NCBI GenBank assembly: GCA_007135385.1
Contig: SLIY01000063.1
Span: 1-18,660 of the forward strand
Direction: 5' to 3'
DNA: 18,660 nt
DNA from: Leptolyngbyaceae cyanobacterium CSSed165cm_216
Lineage (GTDB): Bacteria > Cyanobacteriota > Cyanobacteriia > Phormidesmidales > Phormidesmidaceae
In this document: positions 1 through 6,971 of the stretch, one piece after another
How the letters are laid out: each line of letters opens with the position of its first letter
Position numbering within the stretch: position 1 is the stretch's first letter
Made by a program: the position numbers and the translations under genes
The notes under the pieces: model-generated
Databases searched by the model: none
Told to the model about the DNA's origin: nothing
What the model saw: the letters and a program-made list of their open reading frames with translations, nothing else

Positions 1-924
1 CCCATGACTCAAGCAAAACCTAAGGCCGCGACCACTAGTGTTCCGGTTAATCTGTATAAGCCTAAAGATCCCTTTATTGGCAAAGTGATGTCCAACGAGC
101 CTCTGGTTCGGGAGGGCGGCTCGGGTATCGTACAGCATATTACTTTTGATCTCTCTGGCGGCAACCTGCATTACTTAGAGGGTCAGAGTATTGGCATTAT
201 TCCCGAGGGCACCGATGAGAATGGCAAGCCCCACAAGCTGCGGCTGTATTCCATCGCCTCCACTCGCCATGGCGATCATATGGACGACAAAACCGTCTCC
301 CTCTGTGTGCGTCAGCTAGAGTACAAACATCCTGAAACTGGGGAAACGGTGTACGGCACCTGCTCAACCTATCTGTGCGGCATCGAACCCGGAGCAGATG
401 TCAAAATTACGGGACCCGTGGGCAAAGAAATGCTGCTGCCCGACGACCCTGAGGCCACTATCATCATGCTGGCTACGGGCACCGGTATTGCCCCATTCCG
501 AGCCTATCTCTGGCGGATGTTCAAAGAGGAAGAGAAAAAGGCCAACCCTGACTATGACTTCAAGGGCTTGGCTTGGCTGATCTTTGGCGTCCCCTATACC
601 CCCAACATTCTCTACAAAGAGGAGTTGGAGAAAATGCAGGCCGAGTACCCCGATAACTTTGATCTCACCTATGCCATTAGCCGTGAGCAGCAAAATCCAG
701 AAGGAGGCCGGATGTACATTCAGCACCGGGTTGCTGAACATGCTGCAAAGCTGTGGGAACTGATGCAGAAGCCCAATACCCACACCTACATGTGTGGTCT
801 GAAGGGAATGGAAGACGGCATTGATGAAGCCCTGGCCGCCGAGGCGAGTAAGCATGGGGTCGACTGGGTGGAGTTCCGTAAGCAGATGAAAAAAGAGCAT
901 CGCTGGCACGTTGAAACTTACTAG
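1..924 (+). CDS. petH: Ferredoxin-NADP(+) reductase, catalytic part; 5' end outside window
   Basis: Transfers electrons from photosystem I-reduced ferredoxin to NADP+ at the thylakoid or phycobilisome surface. The reading frame is open at the left edge (CCC codon before ATG at 4), so the gene probably continues upstream. Cyanobacterial PetH usually carries an N-terminal CpcD-like phycobilisome linker domain and is about 400 residues or more; only 306 residues from the first visible Met are seen. Numbered from that Met, RLYS (80-83) with the following IAST is the FAD-binding motif, GTCSTYL (118-124) follows, ATGTGIAPFR (157-166) is the NADP-binding loop, CGLKGME lies near the end, and the protein ends in HVETY, whose terminal Tyr stacks on the flavin in this family. 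The Met at 4 lies about where the short FNR isoform of Synechocystis begins, so it may be an internal start. Identity is very secure; the true start is not visible. Confidence 0.96.
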   Translation, partial: PMTQAKPKAATTSVPVNLYKPKDPFIGKVMSNEPLVREGGSGIVQHITFDLSGGNLHYLEGQSIGIIPEGTDENGKPHKLRLYSIASTRHGDHMDDKTVSLCVRQLEYKHPETGETVYGTCSTYLCGIEPGADVKITGPVGKEMLLPDDPEATIIMLATGTGIAPFRAYLWRMFKEEEKKANPDYDFKGLAWLIFGVPYTPNILYKEELEKMQAEYPDNFDLTYAISREQQNPEGGRMYIQHRVAEHAAKLWELMQKPNTHTYMCGLKGMEDGIDEALAAEASKHGVDWVEFRKQMKKEHRWHVETY

Positions 925-1121
925 GGGTGCTTTTGAGTAGCCTGTTTCGCGGGGCTTTAAGCCTTGATAGGATAGGCGCTGCTTTCCCTATCAAGACGGT
1001 AGGCTTAGGTCGGGCGTAAGAGCTTTTGCAGCTCTAGTCCTCTCGGTAGAGTTTCCCAGACGTTCCCGGTCAGTCGCAAGCCACTGCTTACGGTACAGCT
1101 CGCCAAAAATAACGCTAGGCT

Positions 1122-1155
1122 ACAGGAAGGACAAGCTGTCCTTCCTGTTTTGTTT
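1122..1155 (+). terminator. Strong intrinsic terminator between petH and hom
   Basis: A perfect 11-bp stem, CAGGAAGGACA (1123-1133) with TGTCCTTCCTG (1137-1147), encloses the 3-base loop AGC. It is followed directly by TTTTGTTT on the plus strand, the classic Rho-independent form. It separates petH transcription from hom. Confidence 0.85.
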
Positions 1156-1209
1156 GGTGCTGTTCCTGATGTCAGCGATCGCGCTACCGTTACCGCCCAC
1201 AAATCCCTT

Positions 1210-1215
1210 TACAAT
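1210..1215 (+). promoter_or_regulatory. Candidate -10 element of hom
   Basis: TACAAT matches the bacterial -10 consensus at 5 of 6 positions and lies 35 bases before the hom start, downstream of the petH terminator. No convincing -35 hexamer is seen at 16-18 bases, so this is only a candidate. Confidence 0.3.
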
Positions 1216-1250
1216 TGGGTCAGAGATGATGCAATTAGGACTTAAGACCG

Positions 1251-2597
1251 TTGGTGATTAACGTTGGTTTACTGGGCTTAGGAACGGTAGGGTCGGGGAC
1301 CGCCAAGATCTTGCTTGATCCGGCCCACCGTCATCCCTTGGTTAGCCGCTTGGCCTTGGCTAAGGTGGGGGTACGCAGTTTGGATAAGCCCCGCCCGGTG
1401 GATATTCCAGCCGATCACCTGACCACAGATTTAGAAAGCATCGTCAGCGATCCCAGCATTGACATTGTGGTGGAGCTAATCGGTGGGCTAGAGCCAGCGC
1501 GATCGCTAATTCTCAAGGCCATTAGCCACGGCAAGCATGTGGTCACCGCCAACAAAGCGGTGATTGCCCGCTATGGGGATGAAATTTTTACCGCAGCCAA
1601 CGCCGCTGGGGTCTATGTGCTGCTAGAGGCAGCGGTGGGGGGCGGTATTCCTGTGGTCCAACCCCTGAAACAAGCCCTGGGGGTAAATCACATCCATGCG
1701 GTGACGGGCATCATCAACGGCACCACCAACTATATCCTCACCCGTATGCAGCAGGAAGGGGGGGATTTTGAAGCTATTTTGGCTGATGCCCAGCGGCTGG
1801 GCTATGCCGAAGCTGACCCCTCCGCTGATGTGGATGGCCTAGATGCGGCCGACAAGATTGCCATTTTGGCCTCCCTGGCCTTTGGGGGCCGCATTAAGCT
1901 GTCGGAGGTCTATAGTGAGGGGATCCGCCATGTCACTGCCGCTGATATTACCTATGCCAACCGCCTCGGCTTTGTGATTAAGCTACTGGCGATCGCCCGC
2001 CGCTGTCCTCCCGATCCTAAAGCAGCAGCGGCGACTGAGTCGGGGAATGAACCGGTGGATGAGCTCCAATTGCGGGTGCACCCTACCCTGGTACCAGAAG
2101 CACACCCCCTGGCCACGGTCAACGACGTGTATAACGCGATTTTGGTGGAAGGGGACCCGATTGGGCAGGTGATGTTCTTTGGCCCCGGGGCAGGGGAAGG
2201 CCCCACGGCCAGTGCCGTGGTGTCAGACATTATCAATATCGCCGCCACCCTAATTTCCAGCCAGGCCACTACCATCACACCTCAAACCGCTAATCCGCTG
2301 CTGGCCTGCACCCACCAACACTATTGCAAAGTCAGCCCCATGGCTGACCTGGTCAGTCGGTTTTATCTACGACTGCTAGCCGAAGACCAACCGGGGGTCA
2401 TTGGCAAGCTGGGGCTCTGTTTTGGCCGTCACCATGTCAGCCTGGAATCGATTGTGCAAATTGGCATGCGGGATCACCGAGCTGAGATTGTGATTGTCAG
2501 CCACGAAGTGACGGAAGCAAACTTCCAAACCGCCCTGGATGAAATCCGTGAGTTCCCTGAGATCTCCAGCGTTCCTAGTGTTTTACGGGTGCTGTAG
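1251..2597 (+). CDS. hom: Homoserine dehydrogenase with C-terminal ACT domain
   Basis: Reduces aspartate semialdehyde to homoserine with NAD(P)H, the branch point to threonine and methionine, in the cytoplasm. The 448 residues are typical of the monofunctional enzyme. Visible in order: the Rossmann loop GLLGLGTVGSG (6-16); ANKAVIA; GGGIPVV; GIINGTTNYI; the substrate-binding stretch GYAEADPSADVDG; FFGPGAGEGPTA; and an ACT domain from about residue 371 (FYLRLLAEDQPGVIGKLG), which normally senses threonine. The frame opens with adjacent TTG (1251) and GTG (1254) and has no nearby ATG. AGGA at 1237-1240 is spaced 10 bases from TTG and 13 from GTG, so TTG is slightly favoured but GTG is possible. 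It sits alone behind its own probable promoter, with a terminator upstream. Confidence 0.97.
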   Translation: MVINVGLLGLGTVGSGTAKILLDPAHRHPLVSRLALAKVGVRSLDKPRPVDIPADHLTTDLESIVSDPSIDIVVELIGGLEPARSLILKAISHGKHVVTANKAVIARYGDEIFTAANAAGVYVLLEAAVGGGIPVVQPLKQALGVNHIHAVTGIINGTTNYILTRMQQEGGDFEAILADAQRLGYAEADPSADVDGLDAADKIAILASLAFGGRIKLSEVYSEGIRHVTAADITYANRLGFVIKLLAIARRCPPDPKAAAATESGNEPVDELQLRVHPTLVPEAHPLATVNDVYNAILVEGDPIGQVMFFGPGAGEGPTASAVVSDIINIAATLISSQATTITPQTANPLLACTHQHYCKVSPMADLVSRFYLRLLAEDQPGVIGKLGLCFGRHHVSLESIVQIGMRDHRAEIVIVSHEVTEANFQTALDEIREFPEISSVPSVLRVL

Positions 2598-2666
2598 TTG
2601 ATTTTGGCTGGGGCTGTTGATATGTGATCTGGTTTCCCGCTAGATCCCGACTTGTATCCCATATTC

Positions 2667-2695
2667 TTGACGGATAGATAGTTTATGGTTTTAAG
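2667..2695 (+). promoter_or_regulatory. Candidate promoter upstream of the phosphodiesterase gene
   Basis: TTGACG (2667-2672, 5 of 6 to the -35 consensus) is followed after 17 bases by TTTAAG (2690-2695, 4 of 6 to the -10 consensus). It would give a leader of roughly 145 bases before the start codon at 2847. This rests on a motif match only. Confidence 0.3.
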
Positions 2696-2799
2696 TTTTG
2701 CTAAGACGGGATTTAACGGTTCTTTAGCCAGCGTCCCCTCTAGGCTAGTGAGCTGAGGACGGCTGTCAACTCGCCTCCCAGGATGAGTGTGGGTCGGTT

Positions 2800-2826
2800 G
2801 CTGGCCACCTAGGCTATCTGGCCAGC
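2800..2826 (+). other. Perfect 8-bp hairpin just before the phosphodiesterase start
   Basis: GCTGGCCA (2800-2807) pairs with TGGCCAGC (2819-2826) across an 11-base loop. It lies 20 bases before the start codon and just ahead of the Shine-Dalgarno GAGG (2836-2839). No T-run follows, so it is not a standard terminator. It could be a leader structure or an operator. Confidence 0.4.
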
Positions 2827-2846
2827 GCCATTGATGAGGCCAATCC

Positions 2847-3536
2847 ATGGAATGGATTTCAAATCGACCCATTGCTCACCGGGGCCTACACCGGGGGGCC
2901 CAAGTGCCAGAGAATTCTTTGGCGGCGTTTCGGGCAGCGATCGCGACTAATCACCCCATCGAGCTAGACGTGCAACTGCTGGCGGATGGCCACATGGCGG
3001 TGTTCCACGACCGCGATCTAAAGCGATTGACTGGCAAAAAGGGGCGTCTGGCAGGGCAGACATTGCACAGTATCCAGCACCTTCACCTCTTGGGCAGCGA
3101 TCAAACGATTCCGGCCTTAACAGATGTGCTGGCTCTGGTGAATGGTCAAGTCCCCCTGCTGATTGAAATTAAAAACGAGAAAAAAGTAGGCCCAGCCGAA
3201 CAGGCGCTGCTAAAAACCCTGATGGGCTACCAAGGTGAATTTGCGGTGCAATCCTTCAACCCGCGATCGCTCCAGTGGTTTAAGCGCCAGGCTCCCTCGG
3301 TGCTACGAGGGCAACTGGCTAGCAAGCCCCAGCAGTTCCTGCGTAGCCACCTGCTCCTTACCTGGGCCAGTCAGCCCCACTTTATTGCCTACAACGTCAA
3401 AGCCCTGCCCAATCTCCCGACTACCCTAGCCCGTCACAGCTTCCACCTCCCCCTGCTCGCCTGGACAGTCAGAACCAAAACCGACCAAATCAGGGCCGAG
3501 AAGTATGCCGACAACTACATTTTTGATCCGTTTTAA
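2847..3536 (+). CDS. Glycerophosphodiester phosphodiesterase (GDPD family)
   Basis: Predicted to hydrolyse glycerophosphodiesters from lipid turnover to glycerol 3-phosphate and an alcohol. The 229 residues fit the short UgpQ-like cytoplasmic form; no signal peptide is seen. The TIM-barrel signature is clear: HRG (11-13) with the second ligand pair EN (22-23), E39-x-D41 for metal binding, and the general acid/base HD (54-55). IEIKNEK near the middle supplies the usual later Glu/Lys. The ATG at 2847 is preceded by GAGG at good spacing. The gene is convergent with the flavoprotein gene, and their stop codons overlap in the tetranucleotide TTAA (3533-3536). The family call is firm; the exact substrate is not. 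Confidence 0.93.
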   Translation: MEWISNRPIAHRGLHRGAQVPENSLAAFRAAIATNHPIELDVQLLADGHMAVFHDRDLKRLTGKKGRLAGQTLHSIQHLHLLGSDQTIPALTDVLALVNGQVPLLIEIKNEKKVGPAEQALLKTLMGYQGEFAVQSFNPRSLQWFKRQAPSVLRGQLASKPQQFLRSHLLLTWASQPHFIAYNVKALPNLPTTLARHSFHLPLLAWTVRTKTDQIRAEKYADNYIFDPF

Positions 3537-4654
3537 GACAATAGGCCGCCGCTAAGGCGCTTCATGACCCGATTGGCAATATCGGCGTACTGCACCTCTC
3601 CAGCCAAGATCTGCCCCAAGCGCTGAGTCGCGGTAGGGCGCTTGATACCCACCCGGTAGCCAATACCTGGCACCCGAAAAAACAGTCCCGAAATGCGCTT
3701 GGCCCATTGCATGTCGGCCCCCCAGGAGGCATGCATAGTGGCCGTGTAGCCCGCCAAGGCGTCACTCTGCCCCGTCAGGGCGGCGTGGACAGCGGCAGCA
3801 GCATTCACCCCACTGATCATGCCAGGGCGAATCCCCTCGGAACTGAGGGGATCGACGATGGCCGCAGCTTCCCCCACCAGCACCGCCCGGTGGGTATGGA
3901 GGGGATGGTTACCGTCCCACAGCTTGAGCGGGTGACTGTGGAGACGACCCTGCCCCTGGGACACCCCAAAGGACTGGCTGTACTGGTCAATGATTGAGTT
4001 GATGTTTTTGGGGGATTTACCTAAAAAGGTGGCGGCCCCGATCGAGTAGCCCTGTTGCTTGGGGAAGTTCCATAGACAGCCCTGCTTCAGTAGGCCAAAT
4101 TCAAAGTTAATGGCACAGTCATCGGCGATCGCAGTCGGGATAGACACTTCCAGCACGCTGGCCGATCGCAGGGGGACAGGGGGAAACCCTAACCACTGAG
4201 CCATCGGCCCCTGGGCCCCATCCGCCGCTACCACGTAAGCCGCTTCTAGGGGGCCAGTATTGGTGATCACCTGCCAAAAATCCCCTTTCGATTCAAGCCC
4301 AGTCACGGCGGTGCCTTGCTTCAGTACGGCCCCCTGTGCTTGGGCCTGCTGCACCAAAAACTGGTCAAACACCTGCCGACGCACCATCCAAATCGGGTCG
4401 GTGGTGGTGAGTTCCGCTTCGATCGGGTCCCCAAGCTTCCAGGTGTAGCGGACTCGGCGCATCTGACGATCAATGGCAGGGGCAAAGTCAAAGTCAAAGT
4501 GGGCGGCTACACTGGGGGAAACCGCCCCGCTACAAGGCTTGTAGCGAGGTAGGATATCCTTCTCGACGATCAAAACAGAATGCCCGCGTTTGGCCAGGTG
4601 ATAGGCGGTCGATGCCCCGGCTGGCCCAGCACCAACCACAATACAGTCGTACAT
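3533..4654 (-). CDS. Geranylgeranyl reductase-family FAD-dependent oxidoreductase
   Basis: A flavoprotein of the geranylgeranyl reductase superfamily, which reduces isoprenoid double bonds or acts on related hydrophobic substrates. Using the ATG at 4654 gives 373 residues. Motifs: the FAD dinucleotide loop GAGPAG (8-13), the ribose-binding Glu near 31 (VEK), the family motif KPCSGAV (39-45), VAADGAQGP in the middle, and the second flavin motif VLVGEAAAIVDPLSSEGIRP. The ORF could be extended 15 bases to a TTG at 4669, but AGGGG lies 5 bases before the ATG, which decides the start. It differs from chlorophyll-pathway ChlP, which begins and runs differently around the KPCGG motif as I recall it, so it is probably a paralogue of unknown substrate. 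GEAAA stands where many members have GDAAG. Confidence 0.9.
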   Translation of the reverse strand: MYDCIVVGAGPAGASTAYHLAKRGHSVLIVEKDILPRYKPCSGAVSPSVAAHFDFDFAPAIDRQMRRVRYTWKLGDPIEAELTTTDPIWMVRRQVFDQFLVQQAQAQGAVLKQGTAVTGLESKGDFWQVITNTGPLEAAYVVAADGAQGPMAQWLGFPPVPLRSASVLEVSIPTAIADDCAINFEFGLLKQGCLWNFPKQQGYSIGAATFLGKSPKNINSIIDQYSQSFGVSQGQGRLHSHPLKLWDGNHPLHTHRAVLVGEAAAIVDPLSSEGIRPGMISGVNAAAAVHAALTGQSDALAGYTATMHASWGADMQWAKRISGLFFRVPGIGYRVGIKRPTATQRLGQILAGEVQYADIANRVMKRLSGGLLS

Positions 4655-4659
4655 ATAAG

Positions 4660-4664
4660 CCCCT
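4660..4664 (-). promoter_or_regulatory. Ribosome binding site deciding the flavoprotein start
   Basis: Read on the minus strand, AGGGG is followed by five bases and then ATG at 4654. The upstream TTG at 4669 lacks any such site. Confidence 0.6.
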
Positions 4665-4728
4665 AACAAGGATTCGAGGTGACGTTAGCCCCCCTAGGCA
4701 TCGTGGCATAAAGGGAGAATCGGGCCAA

Positions 4729-4836
4729 GGGGATGGAGGTGGGGAGGTGAAGGGGTGTAGACGCGGAGCGGCTTCCCGGAGGGTAGGGGTGGGGAGGTCG
4801 GGGAGTGGGGAAGTGGGGGGATGGGAGATGGGGGGA
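4729..4836 (+). repeat. G-rich low-complexity tract (G-quadruplex-prone)
   Basis: The plus strand is dominated by short G-runs. Between 4781 and 4835 alone there are eight runs of 3 to 6 G (4781, 4786, 4791, 4800, 4807, 4815, 4823, 4830) separated by 1 to 6 bases. On the minus strand it reads as CTCCCC/CATCCC-type units like those at 5724-5763. A GC-rich block at about 4758-4785 interrupts it. It fills most of the gap between the flavoprotein gene and the Uma2 remnant. Confidence 0.7.
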
Positions 4837-4873
4837 GACGTTGTAGTGGTTTGCCGGTGACATGGATGCAGGA

Positions 4874-5531
4874 CTATGGCGCTGATTGGCGATTTAGCCA
4901 CTGGCGAAACTGACGAATCAGGCTGTTTTCCGCTAGCCCAGGCTGGGCATCATGGTCAGGGAAGCGAAGGCTGACAAAGTGGGTGATATCGACAGCAGCA
5001 ATCTGGGGAAACGCAAGGCTGCGATCGCGCTGTTTGTACCCACCGTTCTGTAATCCATAGATCGTCAGGGCTTGCCCGTCATAACGCCAAATTTCAGGGA
5101 TGCCCAAATCCGCATAGATCGAAAATCGGTCCAGGGAACTACTGGTGATGTCAATATCTACTGCTAGATCAGGGGGTGGAAACTGGCTCAGGTCAACCTG
5201 TTCCACGTCTCGAACCCAGGCTTCATGCTGAATGTAGTAACACTGAGCTGGCTCCAGCCCCCCGTTCCAAATCGGCGCGATCGCAGGTGCGTGACCCCAA
5301 ACTGCGAATTTCTAACCCTAGTTCTTCGGTTGCAGCCTCAACTAGCCGCCCCAGCAGTTTTTTGTAGGTTTCGTGAGGGTCTAGGGGCATACGAATTTCG
5401 AGGGTGCCGCGATCGTAAGTGAGGCGCACCCTAGGGTCTGAGCCAAAATCCCGCATCAGCAACTGGTAGGTCTGCCAGCTGATGTTCCTGAGAATGACCC
5501 GATCTGGACTTTGGATCAGGGTAGCCGCCAT
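4874..5531 (-). pseudogene. Uma2 (DUF820) family nuclease-like protein, frameshifted
   Basis: Two adjacent minus-strand ORFs are the two halves of one Uma2-family protein, a PD-(D/E)XK-like fold abundant in cyanobacteria. The N-terminal half starts at ATG 5531 (MAATLIQSPDRV) and carries the family features RLTYDRGTLEIRMPLDPHE and LGSRTCDRADLERG. It then runs into an out-of-frame tail ending at 5223. The C-terminal half carries PPPDLAVDIDITSSSLDR and GIPEIWRYDG and ends at 4874. The run CCCCCC at 5258-5263 has one base too many: with five C, the minus strand reads LERGLEPAQCYYIQHEAWVRDVEQV straight into the second half. The cause is a one-base insertion in a homopolymer, so this is either a recent pseudogene or a sequencing error. 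No role beyond the family can be assigned. Confidence 0.88.
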
Positions 5532-5596
5532 AGGAGCTTCGGCCCATAGAGTCGATTTCCCTTAGCTTAAACCATTAGATGGTTGTAGATACCAGA

Positions 5597-5625
5597 GGGC
5601 AGCCACCCAGCCAGCTCTGCTGCCC
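5597..5625. other. 7-bp hairpin in the nikL-like/Uma2 divergent gap
   Basis: GGGCAGC (5597-5603) pairs with GCTGCCC (5619-5625) over a 15-base loop. It lies in the 276-base gap between the divergent Uma2 remnant and the metal transport operon, before the C-rich tract. I see no cobalamin or NiCo riboswitch features in this gap. Confidence 0.3.
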
Positions 5626-5723
5626 CTACCCATCTCCTGAACAGGCGCACCCCATTGCGCCCCAAAGCCCACCCCCCATCCCACAATTCCCCGCCAGGGC
5701 AGACACCCGGTCTACCCCTACGC

Positions 5724-5763
5724 CACCTCCCCATCTCCCCACCTCCCCATCTCCCCATCCCCC
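5724..5763 (+). repeat. Period-8 C-rich tandem repeat
   Basis: Five consecutive 8-base units read CACCTCCC, CATCTCCC, CACCTCCC, CATCTCCC and CATCCCCC. The C-rich character extends less regularly leftwards to about 5640. Short tandem C-rich repeats of this kind are common in filamentous cyanobacteria. The tract ends 44 bases before the start of the metal transport operon. Confidence 0.85.
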
Positions 5764-5807
5764 CTCCAGGGATTGAATTTTCCTAGCAGACGGGTTAAGT
5801 AAACGGT

Positions 5808-6323
5808 ATGACTTATCAAAAATCAACCCGACTAGCCGCTGGTTTAGCCGCTGGGGCCACCCTAGCTTGGGCGCTGCCAACTCTGGCCCACGGCATTGTT
5901 TTGGGCTACGAACCAGTCAATAGCGTAGAGATTCAGGCCCACTACGACACGGGCGAGCCGATGGCGGCAGCCCAAGTGGTGGTCTACGCTCCTGACGATC
6001 CGAACGAGCCCTGGATGCAGAGCACAACCGATGCGGAGGGACTGTTTACATTTACCCCCGATGCCTCCCAGCCCGGTAACTGGGAGGTGATGATTCGTCA
6101 GGCGGGCCACGGCGGCATCGTGACCGTGCCAGTGGCTGCTGCTAATGGCGAAGAGGTGGTTAGTGAAGACTCTGGGGCTGACAATGGGACCGCTGTGATT
6201 CAGGGGCAAACCGATACCACCTCGTCAGAAAATCTGTCATCAGTGCAGCAAGGAATTGCCATTGGTGCGGTAATCTGGGGCTTTATTGGCACAGCGTTGT
6301 TTTTTGCTAGGGGTAAGCGGTAG
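5808..6323 (+). CDS. NikL/CbiL-like membrane-anchored component of Ni/Co importer
   Basis: First gene of an ECF-type nickel/cobalt uptake operon. The 171 residues comprise an N-terminal signal sequence with a hydrophobic stretch (about 9-27), a periplasmic beta-rich domain resembling carboxypeptidase-regulatory folds (about 38-110), an acidic Thr/Ser-rich linker, and a C-terminal membrane segment (about 149-167) ending in RGKR. This topology matches the accessory NikL/CbiL proteins described next to CbiM/NikM. The likely signal peptidase site after LPTLA (23-27) would leave His28 as the mature N-terminus, and further His residues follow (45, 111). The stop codon TAG shares its last base with the GTG start of cbiM, so translation is probably coupled. 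The family assignment relies on context plus topology; whether the metal is Ni or Co cannot be told. Confidence 0.75.
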   Translation: MTYQKSTRLAAGLAAGATLAWALPTLAHGIVLGYEPVNSVEIQAHYDTGEPMAAAQVVVYAPDDPNEPWMQSTTDAEGLFTFTPDASQPGNWEVMIRQAGHGGIVTVPVAAANGEEVVSEDSGADNGTAVIQGQTDTTSSENLSSVQQGIAIGAVIWGFIGTALFFARGKR

Positions 6324-6967
6324 TGCATATTCCAGATGGCCTGATCCCTGCTCAGGTCTGTGCAGCCGGATACGCCATCGCCGGGCTAACCACCTGGTAT
6401 TCGTTACGGCAAATGAACCGTAAGCCTGATCCCACCGCCGAAATCCCGAAGGCGTCCTTGCTGACGGCGGCTTTTTTTGTGGCGTCATCCATTTATATTC
6501 CGGTGCCCCCAGTGAGTGTGCATTTGATTTTGAACGGGTTGCTGGGGGTAGTGCTAGGGTACTTCGCTTTTCCAGCGATTCTCATTGGCCTGTTTTTTCA
6601 AGCCCTGATGATTGGCCACGGGGGGCTGACCACCCTGGGGGTGAACGCGGCCATGATGGGCATTCCGGCCTTGGTGGCTTACCACCTGTTTAATTTGCGT
6701 CAAACCTTGGGGCGGGCGCTGCCGGATCGCGTGGCCCTGGGAGGATTCGCCTTTTTGGGGGGAGCTTTGGGTTTGGGCCTGTCGACATTAATCTTTTTGG
6801 TGCTGGTCATTACCACGATTCCGGCGGGGTTTGATGTAGACACCGAGCGCAGCATTATTTTAGCCCTGAGTTTGGCTCACATCCCCCTGATGCTGATCGA
6901 GGGGTCGTTTACCACCCTACTAGTGCTGTTTTTACACCGGGTTAAGCCCGAGTTACTGGAGGGCTGA
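6323..6967 (+). CDS. cbiM: CbiM/NikM substrate-binding membrane component of Ni/Co ECF importer
   Basis: The metal-binding S component of an energy-coupling-factor importer. Translation from GTG at 6323 gives MHIPDGLIP, the exact N-terminus on which the family depends: in the known NikM structure the metal is held by the N-terminal amine, the His2 backbone and side chain, and His67. Here His2 and a His at residue 67 (VSVHLILNG) are both present, supporting this unusual start over later ones. The 214 residues contain several hydrophobic helices and the conserved stretch ALMIGHGGLTTLGVNA. It overlaps the preceding gene by one base and is followed four bases later by cbiQ. Nickel versus cobalt specificity is not resolved. 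Confidence 0.94.
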   Translation: MHIPDGLIPAQVCAAGYAIAGLTTWYSLRQMNRKPDPTAEIPKASLLTAAFFVASSIYIPVPPVSVHLILNGLLGVVLGYFAFPAILIGLFFQALMIGHGGLTTLGVNAAMMGIPALVAYHLFNLRQTLGRALPDRVALGGFAFLGGALGLGLSTLIFLVLVITTIPAGFDVDTERSIILALSLAHIPLMLIEGSFTTLLVLFLHRVKPELLEG

Positions 6968-6971
6968 CCCC

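Larger units (their letters stand above)
925..1250. other. petH-hom intergenic region with hairpins
   Basis: This 326-base gap holds no supported ORF. A 9-bp inverted repeat (963-971 with 987-995, CTTGATAGG/CCTATCAAG, 15-base loop) lies 40 bases after the petH stop but has no T-run. A second small hairpin, AGAGCT/AGCTCT, spans 1019-1035. A strong intrinsic terminator follows at 1122-1155 (separate entry), then a HIP1 site at 1175-1182. The terminator comes 200 bases after petH, so petH mRNA may have a long structured 3' UTR, or a small RNA may end there. Confidence 0.6.

Noticed and set aside
4663..4863. Proline-rich ORFs on the minus strand in the G-rich tract
   Set aside because: They are translations of the low-complexity repeat, with no start context or homology features.
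5773..5800. Promoter TTGAAT-16-TTAAGT before the nikL-like gene
   Set aside because: The -10-like hexamer ends only 7 bases before the ATG, which would leave no leader or ribosome binding site.
5532..5807. Cobalamin or NiCo riboswitch before the metal transport operon
   Set aside because: No recognisable conserved riboswitch core is seen by eye; the gap is mostly C-rich repeat and one simple hairpin.
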